64,000 bases of DNA, taken from NCBI RefSeq assembly GCF_020164455.1, contig NZ_JAIQWW010000005.1:248001-312000 (forward strand), written 5' to 3'. The translations under genes and the position numbers were made by a program. Source of the stretch: Phyllobacterium chamaecytisi. Lineage in GTDB: Bacteria > Pseudomonadota > Alphaproteobacteria > Rhizobiales > Rhizobiaceae. The notes under the pieces are model-generated. The model saw only the letters and a program-made list of their open reading frames with translations. It was not told the DNA's origin and did no database searches. This document shows, piece by piece, positions 1 through 9,974 of this stretch (the stretch's first letter is position 1; each line of letters begins with the position of its first letter).

Positions 1-533
1 TCAACGACATTCTCGATCTCGCCACCGTCGATGCCGGTATCATGGAACTCGATATCAGCGATGTGTCGGTCACCGATGCTATCGCCACTGCATCCGAGAA
101 GGTAGCGGAACGATTCAGGGAGCATAATATCCTGCTCGACATCCGCATCGCACCAGGAACGGGTTCGTTTCGTGCCGACGCCAGCCGGGTCAAGCAGGTT
201 CTATCCAATCTTCTCAGCAATGCTGCCAACTACGCGCCTGAAGGCAGCACGGTGACGCTCGCATGCTGGCGCGACCAGGCCGAAATGGTGTTCAGCGTCA
301 AGGACAATGGCCCAGGCATGCCGGATTATGTTCTCGACAGCATCTTCAAGCGCTTCCAGCCCTATCCCAATGGCGGCCGCAAGCGTGGAGCCGGCCTCGG
401 ACTTTCCATAGTCAAGGGTTTCGTCGAATTGCATGGCGGTACGGTCGATATCGATAGCGGCGCCGGCAAAGGCACGCTGGTGACCTGCCGGTTCCCGGTG
501 GAGGCGCGCACATTCAGCATCGCTGCCGAATAA
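1..533 (+). CDS. Sensor histidine kinase, C-terminal part (cut by window start)
   Basis: The reading frame is open from base 3, so the gene starts upstream of the window; only the last 176 residues or so are visible. The beginning (NDILDLATVDAG) looks like the end of a dimerisation helix following an unseen H-box. It is followed by a HATPase_c domain: N-box NLLSNAANYAP, G1 box DNGPGMP, F-box IFKRFQPY and G2 box GAGLGLSIVKG. All ATP-binding motifs are intact, so this is probably an active kinase catalytic domain. The sensory part, histidine and partner regulator are out of view. The stop is 7 bases before the TsaE fusion gene, which suggests co-transcription. The kinase identity is firm; the signal it senses is unknown. 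Confidence 0.9.
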   Translation, partial: NDILDLATVDAGIMELDISDVSVTDAIATASEKVAERFREHNILLDIRIAPGTGSFRADASRVKQVLSNLLSNAANYAPEGSTVTLACWRDQAEMVFSVKDNGPGMPDYVLDSIFKRFQPYPNGGRKRGAGLGLSIVKGFVELHGGTVDIDSGAGKGTLVTCRFPVEARTFSIAAE

Positions 534-540
534 ACTCTCC

Positions 541-2049
541 ATGACATCAATCATCATTCAACTTGCGACACCCGAGGATACGACAAGGCTTGGCCAGGAT
601 CTGGCACTGGCGTTGCGCAAGGGTGATCTCGTCACGTTGTCCGGAGATCTCGGTGCCGGCAAGTCGACGCTCGCACGGGGACTGATACGTACCATCGCCG
701 ATGACAATCTTTATGAGGTGCCGAGCCCGACCTTCACCATCGTGCAGTCCTATCCGGAGTTGCGCCTGCCAATAAGTCATGTCGATCTTTTTCGCCTGAC
801 TTCTGTCGATGAGCTGGATGAGCTCGGTCTTGATGAAGCCCTGGAGGATGGTGCCGTTGTAGTGGAATGGCCGGAACGGGCGGGGGATACATTATCAGCG
901 TCCAGTTTGACGGCAACGCTTGTGAATGACGGCGACGGCCGGAAGGCGTTGATCGAGGGCGAACCGGCTGCATTGGCGCGGCTGCAACGCTCCCTGGCAA
1001 TTCGCGAGTTTCTCGCCGAAGAAGGATTCGCCACGGCTGAGCGGCGCTATCTGCTTGGCGACGCTTCAGCCCGTGGTTACGAAACCATTGCAATGGGCGA
1101 GGGGCCCCCGTTTATTCTCATGAATTCGCCTTACAATCCAGGTGGTCCAGTCCTTCGTGACGGCAAGACCTATATGCAAATCGCGCACCTTTCCCAGTCC
1201 GTGAATGCATTCGTCGCGCTTGACAGGCTGCTCACGTCACGCGGCTTCACGGTGCCGAAAATCGCCGCACAGGATTTGGAGAATGGTTTTCTCATCCTTG
1301 AAAATCTTGGCAGCGAGGGGGTACTGGATGCTCAAGGCGCGCCAATCCTCGAACGCTATGAAGCAACGGTCCGTTTGCTGGCAACTCTGCACCAGCATTC
1401 CTGGTCCAAGGATATCAATTTAGGCGAAGGCATTTCCCATCACATCCACGATTTCGATCGCGATGCCATGATGATCGAGGTCGAGCTTCTGTCCGATTGG
1501 TATGTGCCGCGGATACGTGGAGCAGCGCTCGGACCCGCCCAAAAGGCAGAATATGTGGCTGCATGGGATGAAGTATTCAGCCAACTAAGTAAGACGGAGA
1601 CAAGCCTTCTCCTGCGCGATGTTCACTCACCCAACATCCTATGGCGCGAAAACGAAAATGGTATCAATCGTGTCGGACTTATTGACTTTCAGGACGCCAT
1701 GATTGGACCGTCAGCCTATGACGTTGCGTCATTGATCTTCGATGCGCGCGTCACGATTGCCCCAGACATACAGGATCATTTGCTTGGCACCTATATCGAC
1801 GAACGGCGCTCGGCTGATCCCGGTTTTGACGAAGCATTGTTCCGTAAGGCGTTCGCCATCATGGCGGCACAGCGCAATGCCAAGATACTTGGTATTTTCG
1901 TCCGACTCGACGAACGTGACGGCAAGTCCTTTTATCTGAAACATCTGCCGCGCATCCGCTCCTATCTTGATCGCGTTATTGTTCATCCTGCACTGGCGCC
2001 GGTCAAGCAATGGTGCGAAAAGGCGGGAATACTTTCTTCGGAGATTTGA
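541..2049 (+). CDS. Fusion protein: TsaE (t6A37 tRNA modification ATPase) + AmgK-like sugar kinase
   Basis: 502 residues, two domains. Residues 1 to about 150 match TsaE, the ATPase of the threonylcarbamoyladenosine (t6A37) tRNA complex: Walker A GDLGAGKST with Lys41, then SPTFTIVQSY, HVDLFR and VVVEWPER. From about residue 155 to the end is an aminoglycoside-phosphotransferase fold: catalytic loop RDVHSPN (Asp360, Asn365) and metal-binding DFQD (Asp382). With a MurU-type gene directly downstream, the kinase half is probably AmgK, the anomeric MurNAc/GlcNAc kinase of cell-wall recycling. Free-standing TsaE is about 150 residues and AmgK about 340, so the length fits a true fusion and not a frameshift. 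The TsaE call is firm; the AmgK substrate is inferred from context. Confidence 0.88.
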   Translation: MTSIIIQLATPEDTTRLGQDLALALRKGDLVTLSGDLGAGKSTLARGLIRTIADDNLYEVPSPTFTIVQSYPELRLPISHVDLFRLTSVDELDELGLDEALEDGAVVVEWPERAGDTLSASSLTATLVNDGDGRKALIEGEPAALARLQRSLAIREFLAEEGFATAERRYLLGDASARGYETIAMGEGPPFILMNSPYNPGGPVLRDGKTYMQIAHLSQSVNAFVALDRLLTSRGFTVPKIAAQDLENGFLILENLGSEGVLDAQGAPILERYEATVRLLATLHQHSWSKDINLGEGISHHIHDFDRDAMMIEVELLSDWYVPRIRGAALGPAQKAEYVAAWDEVFSQLSKTETSLLLRDVHSPNILWRENENGINRVGLIDFQDAMIGPSAYDVASLIFDARVTIAPDIQDHLLGTYIDERRSADPGFDEALFRKAFAIMAAQRNAKILGIFVRLDERDGKSFYLKHLPRIRSYLDRVIVHPALAPVKQWCEKAGILSSEI

Positions 2050-2052
2050 TTG

Positions 2053-2778
2053 ATGGCAGGTCCGCATACGGCAATGGTTCTGGCAGCCGGCCTTGGTAAG
2101 CGCATGGCTCCGATTACCGATACGATGCCGAAACCGCTGGTAAAAGTAGCCGGCAAACCATTAATCGATTGGGGACTCGAAGCGCTTGAAAATGTGGGCG
2201 TCGAGCGAGCTATCGTCAACGTTCACTATCTTGCCGATCAGGTCGATGCGCATCTGGCGAAGCGAGAGACGCCGGCGATCATCATTTCGGACGAGCGCAA
2301 TGAACTGCTCGATTCCGCCGGCGGTATCATTAACGCACTTCCGAAGATCGGCTCCGATCCTTTCTATGTGGTCAATGCCGATACTTTTTGGGTGGATGGA
2401 CCGAAGCCCAATCTTGTCCTGCTGGCCGAAGGATGGGATGATGCGCGCATGGATATTCTGCTGATGATTGCAGCAAAGGATCAGGCCACCGGCTATGATG
2501 GGCGCGGTGATTTCCACATGGACAACGACGGTCGCCTGCGCCGCCTCGGAATTGGCGAAACGTCACCCAATATTTATGCCGGTGCAGCCGTTATCCATCC
2601 GCGGATTTTCGCAGGCGCCGTGGCGGGCAAGGCCTCGCTCAATCGCTATTTTGATGCGGCGATCGCTACGGACCGGCTTTATGGTCGGCGGATGGAGGGC
2701 TTGTGGCTGACGGTTGGAACACCTGATGCGATTGGCGAGGCGGAAGCCGCCATCGCCAGACAGACGGTCAATGGTTGA
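2053..2778 (+). CDS. murU: MurU-like N-acetylmuramate-1-phosphate uridylyltransferase
   Basis: 241 residues from the ATG at 2053; a TTG one codon earlier is a less likely start. The N-terminus carries the nucleotidyltransferase signature VLAAGLGKRMAP followed by MPKPLVKVAGKPL, and later the NAD-type metal motif in YVVNADTFW. Length and motifs fit the MurU family, which makes UDP-MurNAc from MurNAc-1-phosphate and lets the cell skip MurA/MurB when it recycles peptidoglycan. The gene starts 3 bases after the TsaE-AmgK fusion, the kinase of the same route. Other sugar-1-phosphate nucleotidyltransferases look similar, so specificity is inferred from the neighbour. Its last 8 bases overlap addB. 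Confidence 0.8.
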   Translation: MAGPHTAMVLAAGLGKRMAPITDTMPKPLVKVAGKPLIDWGLEALENVGVERAIVNVHYLADQVDAHLAKRETPAIIISDERNELLDSAGGIINALPKIGSDPFYVVNADTFWVDGPKPNLVLLAEGWDDARMDILLMIAAKDQATGYDGRGDFHMDNDGRLRRLGIGETSPNIYAGAAVIHPRIFAGAVAGKASLNRYFDAAIATDRLYGRRMEGLWLTVGTPDAIGEAEAAIARQTVNG

Positions 2779-5700
2779 GCACGGACATTCGCGCATATTC
2801 TCCATAGCACCGGGCATTCCGTTTCTGCCTGCTTTGGTTGACGCGCTGCGATCGGGCATACTTGTGCCCGGATATCCCGCGGATCCGTCGGATCCTATGG
2901 CACTCGCACAGGCAACGATCTACGTGCCGACACGCCGCGCTGCACGCACCCTGCGCTCTTTGCTGGTCGAAACGAGCCCCGCCAAGTCTGCTATCCTCCC
3001 CGTCATCCGGCCGCTCGGTGATGTGGACGAGGATGCGGCAATGTTCGATATGGGATCGGATGCATTTTTCGATCTCCTGCCGCCGATAGGCTCGACAGAA
3101 CGCCTGCTGCTGCTCGCGCGGCTGGTGAGGCCTTGGCGCGAACGTCTGCCCGGCCACGTCCGGGCGCTTTTCGGCAACGAAGAGATCGCGATCCCGGCTA
3201 CGACCGCCGATGCAATCTGGCTGGCGCGAGATCTCGCAAGCTTGATGGATCAGGTTGAGACCGAAGCGATGGGATGGTCGTCGCTATCCAACATTGTGTC
3301 GGAGGATCTGCCGAACTGGTGGCAGGTAACTCTGGACTTCCTGGGAATAGTCACCAGTCTTTGGCCTGAGGTTCTTGCCGATCGGCATCGATCCAACCCT
3401 GCCGCCCATCGCAACCGACTGATAGAGCTCGAAGCCGAGCGCCTGTTACGCAGCCCGCCAGCCGGGCCGGTCATCGCCGCCGGTTCCACCGGTTCCATAC
3501 CCGCCACCGCACAACTGCTCGCCGCCATCGCTCGCTTGCCACAAGGTGCTCTGGTCCTGCCCGGCGTCGATCGTGACATGGACGCGGCAAGTTGGGAACT
3601 TCTGGCCAATACCATCGATAGCCCATCGATCTTCGGTCACCCGCAATATGGTTTGAGAAAGCTATTGAGCCAGCTCGGCGTTCTGCGTCAGGACGTCATC
3701 CAGTTGGGAGAAGTCGCCGCGCCAAAACGTGCGCGCGAGGCTTTGCTGGCCGAGGCGATGCGCCCCGCAGACACGAGTGAAGCATGGGCCGATATCGACC
3801 GTGGCGATGGCAGGTTCTTGGCTGCCATCGTGCCTATTGCGCTTGTGGAGGCCGCGAATGAACGGGAAGAAGCGCTCGCAGTCGCTGTTGCCTTGCGTGA
3901 TGCGATTAACCAGCCAGGCAAGACTGCAGCCTTGATCACTGCGGATCGCGATCTTGCGCGGCGTGTCTCGACCGAGCTTGCACGCTTCAATATCGTGGCC
4001 GATGATTCCGGCGGGCATGCTCTGCGCGAAACGCAACCAGCCACATTGATGCGGCTGGCACTTGAGACAATCTTCAATCCTGGCGATCCTGTCGCATTGC
4101 TCGCGCTTCTCAAACATCCATTGACCCGGCTCGGTCTCGAACGTTCCGCTGTTAGGCAAGCTGCAGAAACCATTGAACTCGTGTCGCTTCGCGGCGGCAC
4201 CGGCCGCGCTACATTGTCCGGCCTCCGTTCTTTCTTTGAAAAACGCCTTTCTGACGCAAGCACAACACCATTTGAACCCGTTTGGCTCCGGCAAATTACC
4301 GTGGCGCACATCGAGGCCGCCCGCTCAACCTGCGACGCGCTCACGCAAAGTATGGAGCCGTTGGCGGCCTTTGCTTCCAGAGAAGCCCCGGTGGAGATCG
4401 CGGAGATTATCCACGCCACGGTCGCCAGTTTGGAAAATCTGGCACGGGACGACCAAGGCGATATTGCGGCGCTCTATTCCGGCGCTGCTGGCGAACAGTT
4501 CGCCGCCTTCCTGCGCAATTTGATATCGGCAGATGCAGGGTTGGAGTTCATGCCTTCCGAATGGCCGTCGATGATCGAGGCGCTGGTCGCGGGAGAGGTC
4601 GTCAAGCCTAAGGCCGGTGCGCATCCCCGCCTCTTTATCTGGGGGGCACTCGAAGCCCGTTTGCAGACGGTCGATACGGTCGTCATCGGCGGTCTGAACG
4701 AAGGGTCATGGCCGGGCAAAACCCGCAATGATCCTTTCATGTCGCGGCCAATGAAATCAATCATCAATCTTGAACCACCGGAACGGCGCACCGGTCTTGC
4801 AGCTCATGATTTCCAGATGGCGATGGGTATGGACCGCGTCATTCTCACACGGGCGCAGCGCGCCGCCAACGCTCCAACGGTTGCGTCGCGCTGGTTACAA
4901 CGCCTCGAAACGGTTCTTGGCAAAACTGCAACTACTGAATTGCGCACCCGGGGCGCGAAGTATCTGAACTGGGCGCGGGAGATCGATACTGCACCAGACG
5001 AAGATTTCGTCAAGCGGCCCGAACCCAAGCCACCTTTAGGCGCGCGGCCAAAGCATTTCTCCGTCACGGAGATTGAGACGCTCAGGCGCGACCCTTACGC
5101 GATCTTTGCCCGGCGCATCCTGCGCCTGCGCCCTATCGAACCGCTGATCCGCGATCCCGATGTCGCAGAGCGTGGATCGTTGTTCCACGATATCCTGGCA
5201 AATTTCACTGCAGAGGGTGTCGATCCGCAGACCGACGATGCATCCGCACTTCTTCTGGAAATCGGACGGCGTTTTTTTGATGCGATCGCATTGCCGGAAG
5301 AAATCGATGCGGTGTGGTGGCCCCGTTTTCAATCTTTGGTTCCGGAATACCTCCAATGGGAACGGCAACGCGCGCACCTTATAACGGCACGTCATGCGGA
5401 AATTGCTTCAAGAAAGATCCCCGTCGAAGCGACCGGCGTGACGCTCTCGGGCCGTGCTGACCGCGTTGACCTCCGGCGCGACGGTTCGGCTGAGATCATC
5501 GACTACAAAACCGGATCGACACCATCCAAGCGGCAGGCGCATGTGCTTTTGTCTCCGCAGCTTGCACTCGAAGCAGCGCTTTTGGCGCGGGGTGCTTTCC
5601 ATGAAGTCGGCGCTCGCGATGCGGCGGATCTCCTCTATGTGCGGCTCCGCCCCAACGGAAAGGTCGATCCGGAATCGATCCTCAAGATCGGCACCGGCGC

Positions 5701-5911
5701 AAACGGCAGCGAGAAGTCCGCGCCAGAATTGGGCGAGCTTTCGTGGCGTCGCCTGACCGAATTGCTGACCGCTTATCGCGACCCGCACAAAGGCTATCTT
5801 TCGCGGGCACTGCCATTCAAGGAAAGCGATTTGACCGGGGATTACGATCATCTCGCACGTGTGCTGGAATGGTCGGCGGGCGGCGCTGATGATAGTGGTG
5901 ACGGCGAATGA
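2771..5911 (+). CDS. addB: Double-strand break repair protein AddB
   Basis: 1046 residues from the ATG at 2771. An in-frame ATG 57 bases upstream exists but would lie deep inside murU. Protein of the AddAB helicase-nuclease, the alphaproteobacterial counterpart of RecBCD that resects double-strand ends and loads recombination. The N-terminal part is a degenerate UvrD-like helicase fold (YVPTRRAARTLRSL). The C-terminal PD-(D/E)XK nuclease is intact: GRADRVDLRRDG, then EIIDYKTG with Asp911 and Lys913. I see no four-cysteine iron-sulphur cluster motif around the nuclease, unlike Bacillus AddB. Its stop overlaps the addA start by 4 bases (ATGA), so the two subunits are translationally coupled. 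Confidence 0.95.
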   Translation: MVEHGHSRIFSIAPGIPFLPALVDALRSGILVPGYPADPSDPMALAQATIYVPTRRAARTLRSLLVETSPAKSAILPVIRPLGDVDEDAAMFDMGSDAFFDLLPPIGSTERLLLLARLVRPWRERLPGHVRALFGNEEIAIPATTADAIWLARDLASLMDQVETEAMGWSSLSNIVSEDLPNWWQVTLDFLGIVTSLWPEVLADRHRSNPAAHRNRLIELEAERLLRSPPAGPVIAAGSTGSIPATAQLLAAIARLPQGALVLPGVDRDMDAASWELLANTIDSPSIFGHPQYGLRKLLSQLGVLRQDVIQLGEVAAPKRAREALLAEAMRPADTSEAWADIDRGDGRFLAAIVPIALVEAANEREEALAVAVALRDAINQPGKTAALITADRDLARRVSTELARFNIVADDSGGHALRETQPATLMRLALETIFNPGDPVALLALLKHPLTRLGLERSAVRQAAETIELVSLRGGTGRATLSGLRSFFEKRLSDASTTPFEPVWLRQITVAHIEAARSTCDALTQSMEPLAAFASREAPVEIAEIIHATVASLENLARDDQGDIAALYSGAAGEQFAAFLRNLISADAGLEFMPSEWPSMIEALVAGEVVKPKAGAHPRLFIWGALEARLQTVDTVVIGGLNEGSWPGKTRNDPFMSRPMKSIINLEPPERRTGLAAHDFQMAMGMDRVILTRAQRAANAPTVASRWLQRLETVLGKTATTELRTRGAKYLNWAREIDTAPDEDFVKRPEPKPPLGARPKHFSVTEIETLRRDPYAIFARRILRLRPIEPLIRDPDVAERGSLFHDILANFTAEGVDPQTDDASALLLEIGRRFFDAIALPEEIDAVWWPRFQSLVPEYLQWERQRAHLITARHAEIASRKIPVEATGVTLSGRADRVDLRRDGSAEIIDYKTGSTPSKRQAHVLLSPQLALEAALLARGAFHEVGARDAADLLYVRLRPNGKVDPESILKIGTGANGSEKSAPELGELSWRRLTELLTAYRDPHKGYLSRALPFKESDLTGDYDHLARVLEWSAGGADDSGDGE

Positions 5912-8900
5912 AGACGCCGCGCAACATTCCAAGAGAAACAATCGCCAATCAAAACAAGGCGGCCGATCCGAAGGATTCCGTCTGGGTTTCAGCCAATGCC
6001 GGGTCGGGGAAGACGCATGTACTGACCGAACGCGTCATTCGCCTGCTGCTAGATGGAACAGATCCCTCCAAGATTCTTTGCTTGACCTATACCAAGGCAG
6101 CAGCAGCGGTCATGCAAAACCGCGTTTTTGCGCGATTGTCCGATTGGGCAACATTGGACGAAGGTGCGTTGGCCCAGACCATTGAGAAGATCGATGGCAA
6201 TCGCCCAGGGGCGAAGCGGCTGGCACAAGCGCGCCGTCTGTTCGCACGGGCGCTGGAAACGCCGGGCGGGCTCAAGATTCAGACCATCCACGCCTTTTGT
6301 GAAGCGATTCTCCATCAGTTCCCGCTTGAAGCCAATATTGCGGGCCATTTCGAATTGATGGATGACATGATGCAGATTGCGCTGGTCGGCGAAGCGCGTC
6401 GCCAACTCTTGCAGGCAGCGCGCCTTGACCATAACACGGAGCTTGCCGCGGCTTTTGCCGATGTGCTCGATGCCGCCGGAGAGTTTGGTCTGCAGCAACT
6501 GCTCGATGAAGCAGTAAACAAACGGCACGATCTGACACAATTTATCGGTGAAGTCGGTTATGATGATCTGCGCCGCCAGGCTTTTTATTCGCACTTCGGC
6601 TTCCAAGGCGACGAGACCGAAGACAGTATTCTGTCAACGCTTTGGCCGGTGGACGAATTCGATCACTTGATGTTGTCCGGCATTCTGCAGATACAAAAGA
6701 GCGCGACGCGGGCGCAAGAATTTGCGCTGATTCTGCTTCATGCAAAGTTCAACGAACAAGTCGACCAACGTGAGGAAGCACTGCGGGCGGCGTTCCTGAA
6801 AGCGACGGGTGATCCCAAAAGCGGTTCCTATATCGCGACCAAGGGGGTGACTGACGGTTATCCGGATTTTATCGATCGTTACGATCAGGCGGCACAACGC
6901 GTATTCCAGGGTTTGGACCGTCTTAAACAACGGCGCGTGCTTCGCCTTACCCTTTCCGCCCTGGTTCTGATTGACGATCTGATCGGCCGCTATCAGCAGA
7001 TGAAAAAGACGCATGGTCTGCTCGATTTCGACGATCTGATTGTGCGTACGGTGAGATTGCTGTCGCGTCAGGATGCTGGACCATGGGTACAGTACAAGCT
7101 GGACAAGGGTATCGATCATATTCTGGTTGATGAGGCGCAGGATACGAGCCCCAATCAATGGCGTGTCATCCGTCTGCTCAGCGCGGAATTTTTTGCCGGC
7201 AAATCCGCCCGCGACATCCGGCGCACGCTGTTTGCCGTCGGTGACGAGAAGCAATCCATTTATTCGTTTCAGGGCGCTATTCCTGAGGATTTTGCCAAGC
7301 ATGGCAGGGCGACCGAAAGGAACACCAGGCAATCTGAACTGAGTTTTGAGCGTGTCAATCTCAACTTCTCGTTTCGCTCGGCCCCCGATGTTTTGTCGGC
7401 CGTCGATAAAGTTTTTGCCCGGCCCGAGGCCAATCGGGGCTTCGGACAAGAGCACGGCCCAACCGTCCATACGGCCATTCGCGATCATGATCCCGGCGAG
7501 GTCCAGATATGGGACATGATCACGCCAGAAAGCGCTCCGCAGGAAGACGATTGGCGCAAGCCCGTGGATAGCCTGCCTGCTCCACCTGTCCGGCTCGCGG
7601 AGCAGATCGCCAGGACGATAGATAGCTGGCTAAGTAACGGCGAAGTAATCGAGGGGCAGGGCCGGCGTCTCGAAGCGCGAGACATCATGGTTCTGGTGCG
7701 CAAGCGCGATCAGTTCATGCCAGCTTTGTCGCGTGAGCTGAAGAAGCGGCACGTTCCGGTGGCCGGCGCTGACAGGTTGAAGCTCACGGACCACATTGCC
7801 ATCAAGGATCTGGTGGCGCTTGGCCGGTTCATGCTGCTGCCATCCGACGACCTGTCGCTTGCTGCACTGTTGAAGAGCCCATTGTTCAAGTGGAATGATG
7901 AACAGCTGTTTGACCTTGCTTATGGCCGGGCAGAACATGAAACACTCTATCAACGGCTGAAGGCGCGTGCCGACGATGATCTGATCGTGAGTGCAACGGC
8001 GCAACGATTGCAGAATTGGCGCAATCGGGCCGACACTGTACCGGTATTTGAGTTCTATGCGGAGATTTTAGGGCCGGGAGGCGCCAGACGCGATCTGTTG
8101 GCAAGACTTGGCCATGAAGCCGGCGATGTCATAGACGAGTTTCAAAACTATGCGGTTGCCACGGAAAAGACCGGCCTCCCCGGCCTTCAGGCATTCCTTG
8201 AAACGCTTGACGCCGCAACACCCGAGATCAAGCGTGAACTTGATCAGAGCCGTAATGAAGTTCGCATCATGACGGTACATGCAGCCAAGGGGCTGGAGGC
8301 GGCCGTCGTCTTCCTGGTCGATTCCGGCAGTGCGGCGTCAGCAGGTGGGCGAACGCCAAATTTACTTTCTTTCAAGCTGCAGGAAAAAGATGGCTGGCAA
8401 GGTCCAGGTTTTCTTTTCGTTCCCGGCAAGACCTATGCAACCGCCTTTACGGGAACAATCGTCGATGATCTGAAAATTCGCGCCGAAGAAGAGTATCGCC
8501 GGCTTCTCTATGTGGGGATGACGCGCGCCGAGGATCGCTTGATCGTATGCGGCTATCGCGGATCACGGCAGGTATCCGAAACATGGCATGGTTTGGTCGA
8601 CGCGGCCCTGGGAGAGTTGAGCGAGCCATTCCAGCATCCCGTAGAAACTGTGGTCGCCAGGCGTTATCGCGTGATGGAACGCACTCACACGCCGATCGAT
8701 GAACTGGCCACGCCTTCCGAAGCGCGCGCCGAACCATTCCCGGCAGCCTATCGCTCTCCCATGCCGCGAGAAGCCGGCCTGCCAAGACCGCTTGCGCCAT
8801 CCGGCGTCTCGGTCTTGATTGAACCGGACGATGAAGCGCCCGTGATGACCGGCTCGCCAGTATTGACAGCAAATGGGGGTGATCCATCTTTCGCGATCCG

Positions 8901-9405
8901 CCGTGGAACGGTCATCCACGCCTTGCTGCAGACCTTGCCGAACTTGCCCGCCGAACAACGGCTCCCAGCTGCTGAGCGCTACCTTTCGCGCGCGGCCTTC
9001 GACTGGCCCCGGCAGGAAATCGAAGATGCCCTGCAATCGGTCCTCGACGTTATAGATGATCCGCGCTACGCGCCGGTTTTCGTATCAGGTTCGCTTGCAG
9101 AAGTGGCGATCATGGGAACGCTGCATCTGCGCGGCAAGGATCACGCAGTTTCGGGCGTGATCGACAGGCTGGCAGCCGATGAAAAGCGAGTGCTCATCGT
9201 GGATTACAAGACAAACCGCCCACCCCCCGCCAATCTCGCCAAGGTTCCGGAGGCGTATGTCGCGCAGCTCGCTCTTTACCGCCAATTGCTGGAGCCGCTT
9301 TATCCGGGCAAGATTGTGGAGGCTGCGCTGCTCTTCACCGAAGGTCCGCACCTGATCGATATCCCCGCCGATGCGATGCGTGACGCACTCGGTCGGATGG
9401 TGTGA
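5908..9405 (+). CDS. addA: Double-strand break repair helicase-nuclease AddA
   Basis: 1165 residues, usual length for alphaproteobacterial AddA. UvrD/Rep-type superfamily 1 helicase motifs in order: Walker A NAGSGKTHV with Lys35, DFDDLIVRTVRLL, Walker B ILVDEAQDTSPNQW near residue 406, FAVGDEKQSIYSFQGA, TVHAAKGLEA, and motif VI RLLYVGMTRAEDRL near residue 865. The C-terminal nuclease has SGVIDRLAADEKR and IVDYKTNRPP near residue 1097. Together with AddB it forms the two-nuclease end-resection machine. All catalytic motifs appear intact. Last gene of the tsaE-murU-addB-addA run; the 190 bases after it hold no gene before trxA. Confidence 0.96.
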   Translation: MKTPRNIPRETIANQNKAADPKDSVWVSANAGSGKTHVLTERVIRLLLDGTDPSKILCLTYTKAAAAVMQNRVFARLSDWATLDEGALAQTIEKIDGNRPGAKRLAQARRLFARALETPGGLKIQTIHAFCEAILHQFPLEANIAGHFELMDDMMQIALVGEARRQLLQAARLDHNTELAAAFADVLDAAGEFGLQQLLDEAVNKRHDLTQFIGEVGYDDLRRQAFYSHFGFQGDETEDSILSTLWPVDEFDHLMLSGILQIQKSATRAQEFALILLHAKFNEQVDQREEALRAAFLKATGDPKSGSYIATKGVTDGYPDFIDRYDQAAQRVFQGLDRLKQRRVLRLTLSALVLIDDLIGRYQQMKKTHGLLDFDDLIVRTVRLLSRQDAGPWVQYKLDKGIDHILVDEAQDTSPNQWRVIRLLSAEFFAGKSARDIRRTLFAVGDEKQSIYSFQGAIPEDFAKHGRATERNTRQSELSFERVNLNFSFRSAPDVLSAVDKVFARPEANRGFGQEHGPTVHTAIRDHDPGEVQIWDMITPESAPQEDDWRKPVDSLPAPPVRLAEQIARTIDSWLSNGEVIEGQGRRLEARDIMVLVRKRDQFMPALSRELKKRHVPVAGADRLKLTDHIAIKDLVALGRFMLLPSDDLSLAALLKSPLFKWNDEQLFDLAYGRAEHETLYQRLKARADDDLIVSATAQRLQNWRNRADTVPVFEFYAEILGPGGARRDLLARLGHEAGDVIDEFQNYAVATEKTGLPGLQAFLETLDAATPEIKRELDQSRNEVRIMTVHAAKGLEAAVVFLVDSGSAASAGGRTPNLLSFKLQEKDGWQGPGFLFVPGKTYATAFTGTIVDDLKIRAEEEYRRLLYVGMTRAEDRLIVCGYRGSRQVSETWHGLVDAALGELSEPFQHPVETVVARRYRVMERTHTPIDELATPSEARAEPFPAAYRSPMPREAGLPRPLAPSGVSVLIEPDDEAPVMTGSPVLTANGGDPSFAIRRGTVIHALLQTLPNLPAEQRLPAAERYLSRAAFDWPRQEIEDALQSVLDVIDDPRYAPVFVSGSLAEVAIMGTLHLRGKDHAVSGVIDRLAADEKRVLIVDYKTNRPPPANLAKVPEAYVAQLALYRQLLEPLYPGKIVEAALLFTEGPHLIDIPADAMRDALGRMV

Positions 9406-9530
9406 GCAAAGGATATGGATTGGAAAAGGCAAAACGTGGTAAGGCTGATTGTTGATTGCTGCGGGCAGGAAACGAAGCAGGATTGCAGACTGCTCCAGAC
9501 TGTTTGCACCGAATCGTGACAATACCGAGC

Positions 9531-9559
9531 TTGACGATTGCGAGCCGACTCACCACATG
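9531..9559 (+). promoter_or_regulatory. Possible trxA promoter
   Basis: TTGACG at 9531-9536 is a good -35 element; a 17-base spacer leads to a weak -10 (CACATG). It is the best candidate in the 190-base gap between addA and trxA. Low confidence because of the poor -10. Confidence 0.3.
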
Positions 9560-9596
9560 ATGTGCAACACATTCACAAACACACAAGGAAAAGCCC

Positions 9597-9920
9597 ATGG
9601 CTACCGTCAAGATCGACACCAGCAATTTCCAGTCCGACGTCATTCAGGCGGGCCAGCCTGTCGTCGTTGATTTTTGGGCGGAATGGTGCGGCCCCTGCAA
9701 GATGATCGCCCCTGCTCTCGAAGAGATTGCCTCCGAGATGGAAGGCAAGATCACGATTGCCAAGGTCAACATCGATGAAAATCCGGAACTCGCTGCCCAG
9801 TTCGGTGTACGTTCGATCCCGACTTTGCTGATGTTCAAGGATGGTGAACTTGCTGCCAATCTGGTCGGCGCTGCTCCGAAGAGCAAATTGTCCGATTGGA
9901 TCAGGAATTCGGCTGCTTGA
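9597..9920 (+). CDS. trxA: Thioredoxin 1
   Basis: 107 residues, full-length thioredoxin fold with the redox motif WCGPCK (Trp30 to Lys35; Cys31 and Cys34) and the cis-proline stretch RSIPTLL. Cytoplasmic: there is no signal peptide. It is the general dithiol reductant for ribonucleotide reductase, methionine sulphoxide reductases and peroxiredoxins. AAGGAA lies 7 to 12 bases before the ATG. The gene stands alone between addA and the convergent folC, separated from folC by a bidirectional terminator. Confidence 0.97.
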   Translation: MATVKIDTSNFQSDVIQAGQPVVVDFWAEWCGPCKMIAPALEEIASEMEGKITIAKVNIDENPELAAQFGVRSIPTLLMFKDGELAANLVGAAPKSKLSDWIRNSAA

Positions 9921-9944
9921 TTGTTCAAGTCATTCGAACAAAAG

Positions 9945-9969
9945 AGCCCGGTTTAGTGCCGGGCTTTTT
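9945..9969. terminator. Bidirectional rho-independent terminator between trxA and folC
   Basis: A perfect 7-bp stem AGCCCGG/CCGGGCT with a 7-base loop is followed by TTTTT on the plus strand and preceded by AAAAGA, which gives a T-rich tail on the minus strand. It lies between the convergent trxA and folC stops, so it serves both. Confidence 0.85.
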
Positions 9970-9974
9970 GTTGC

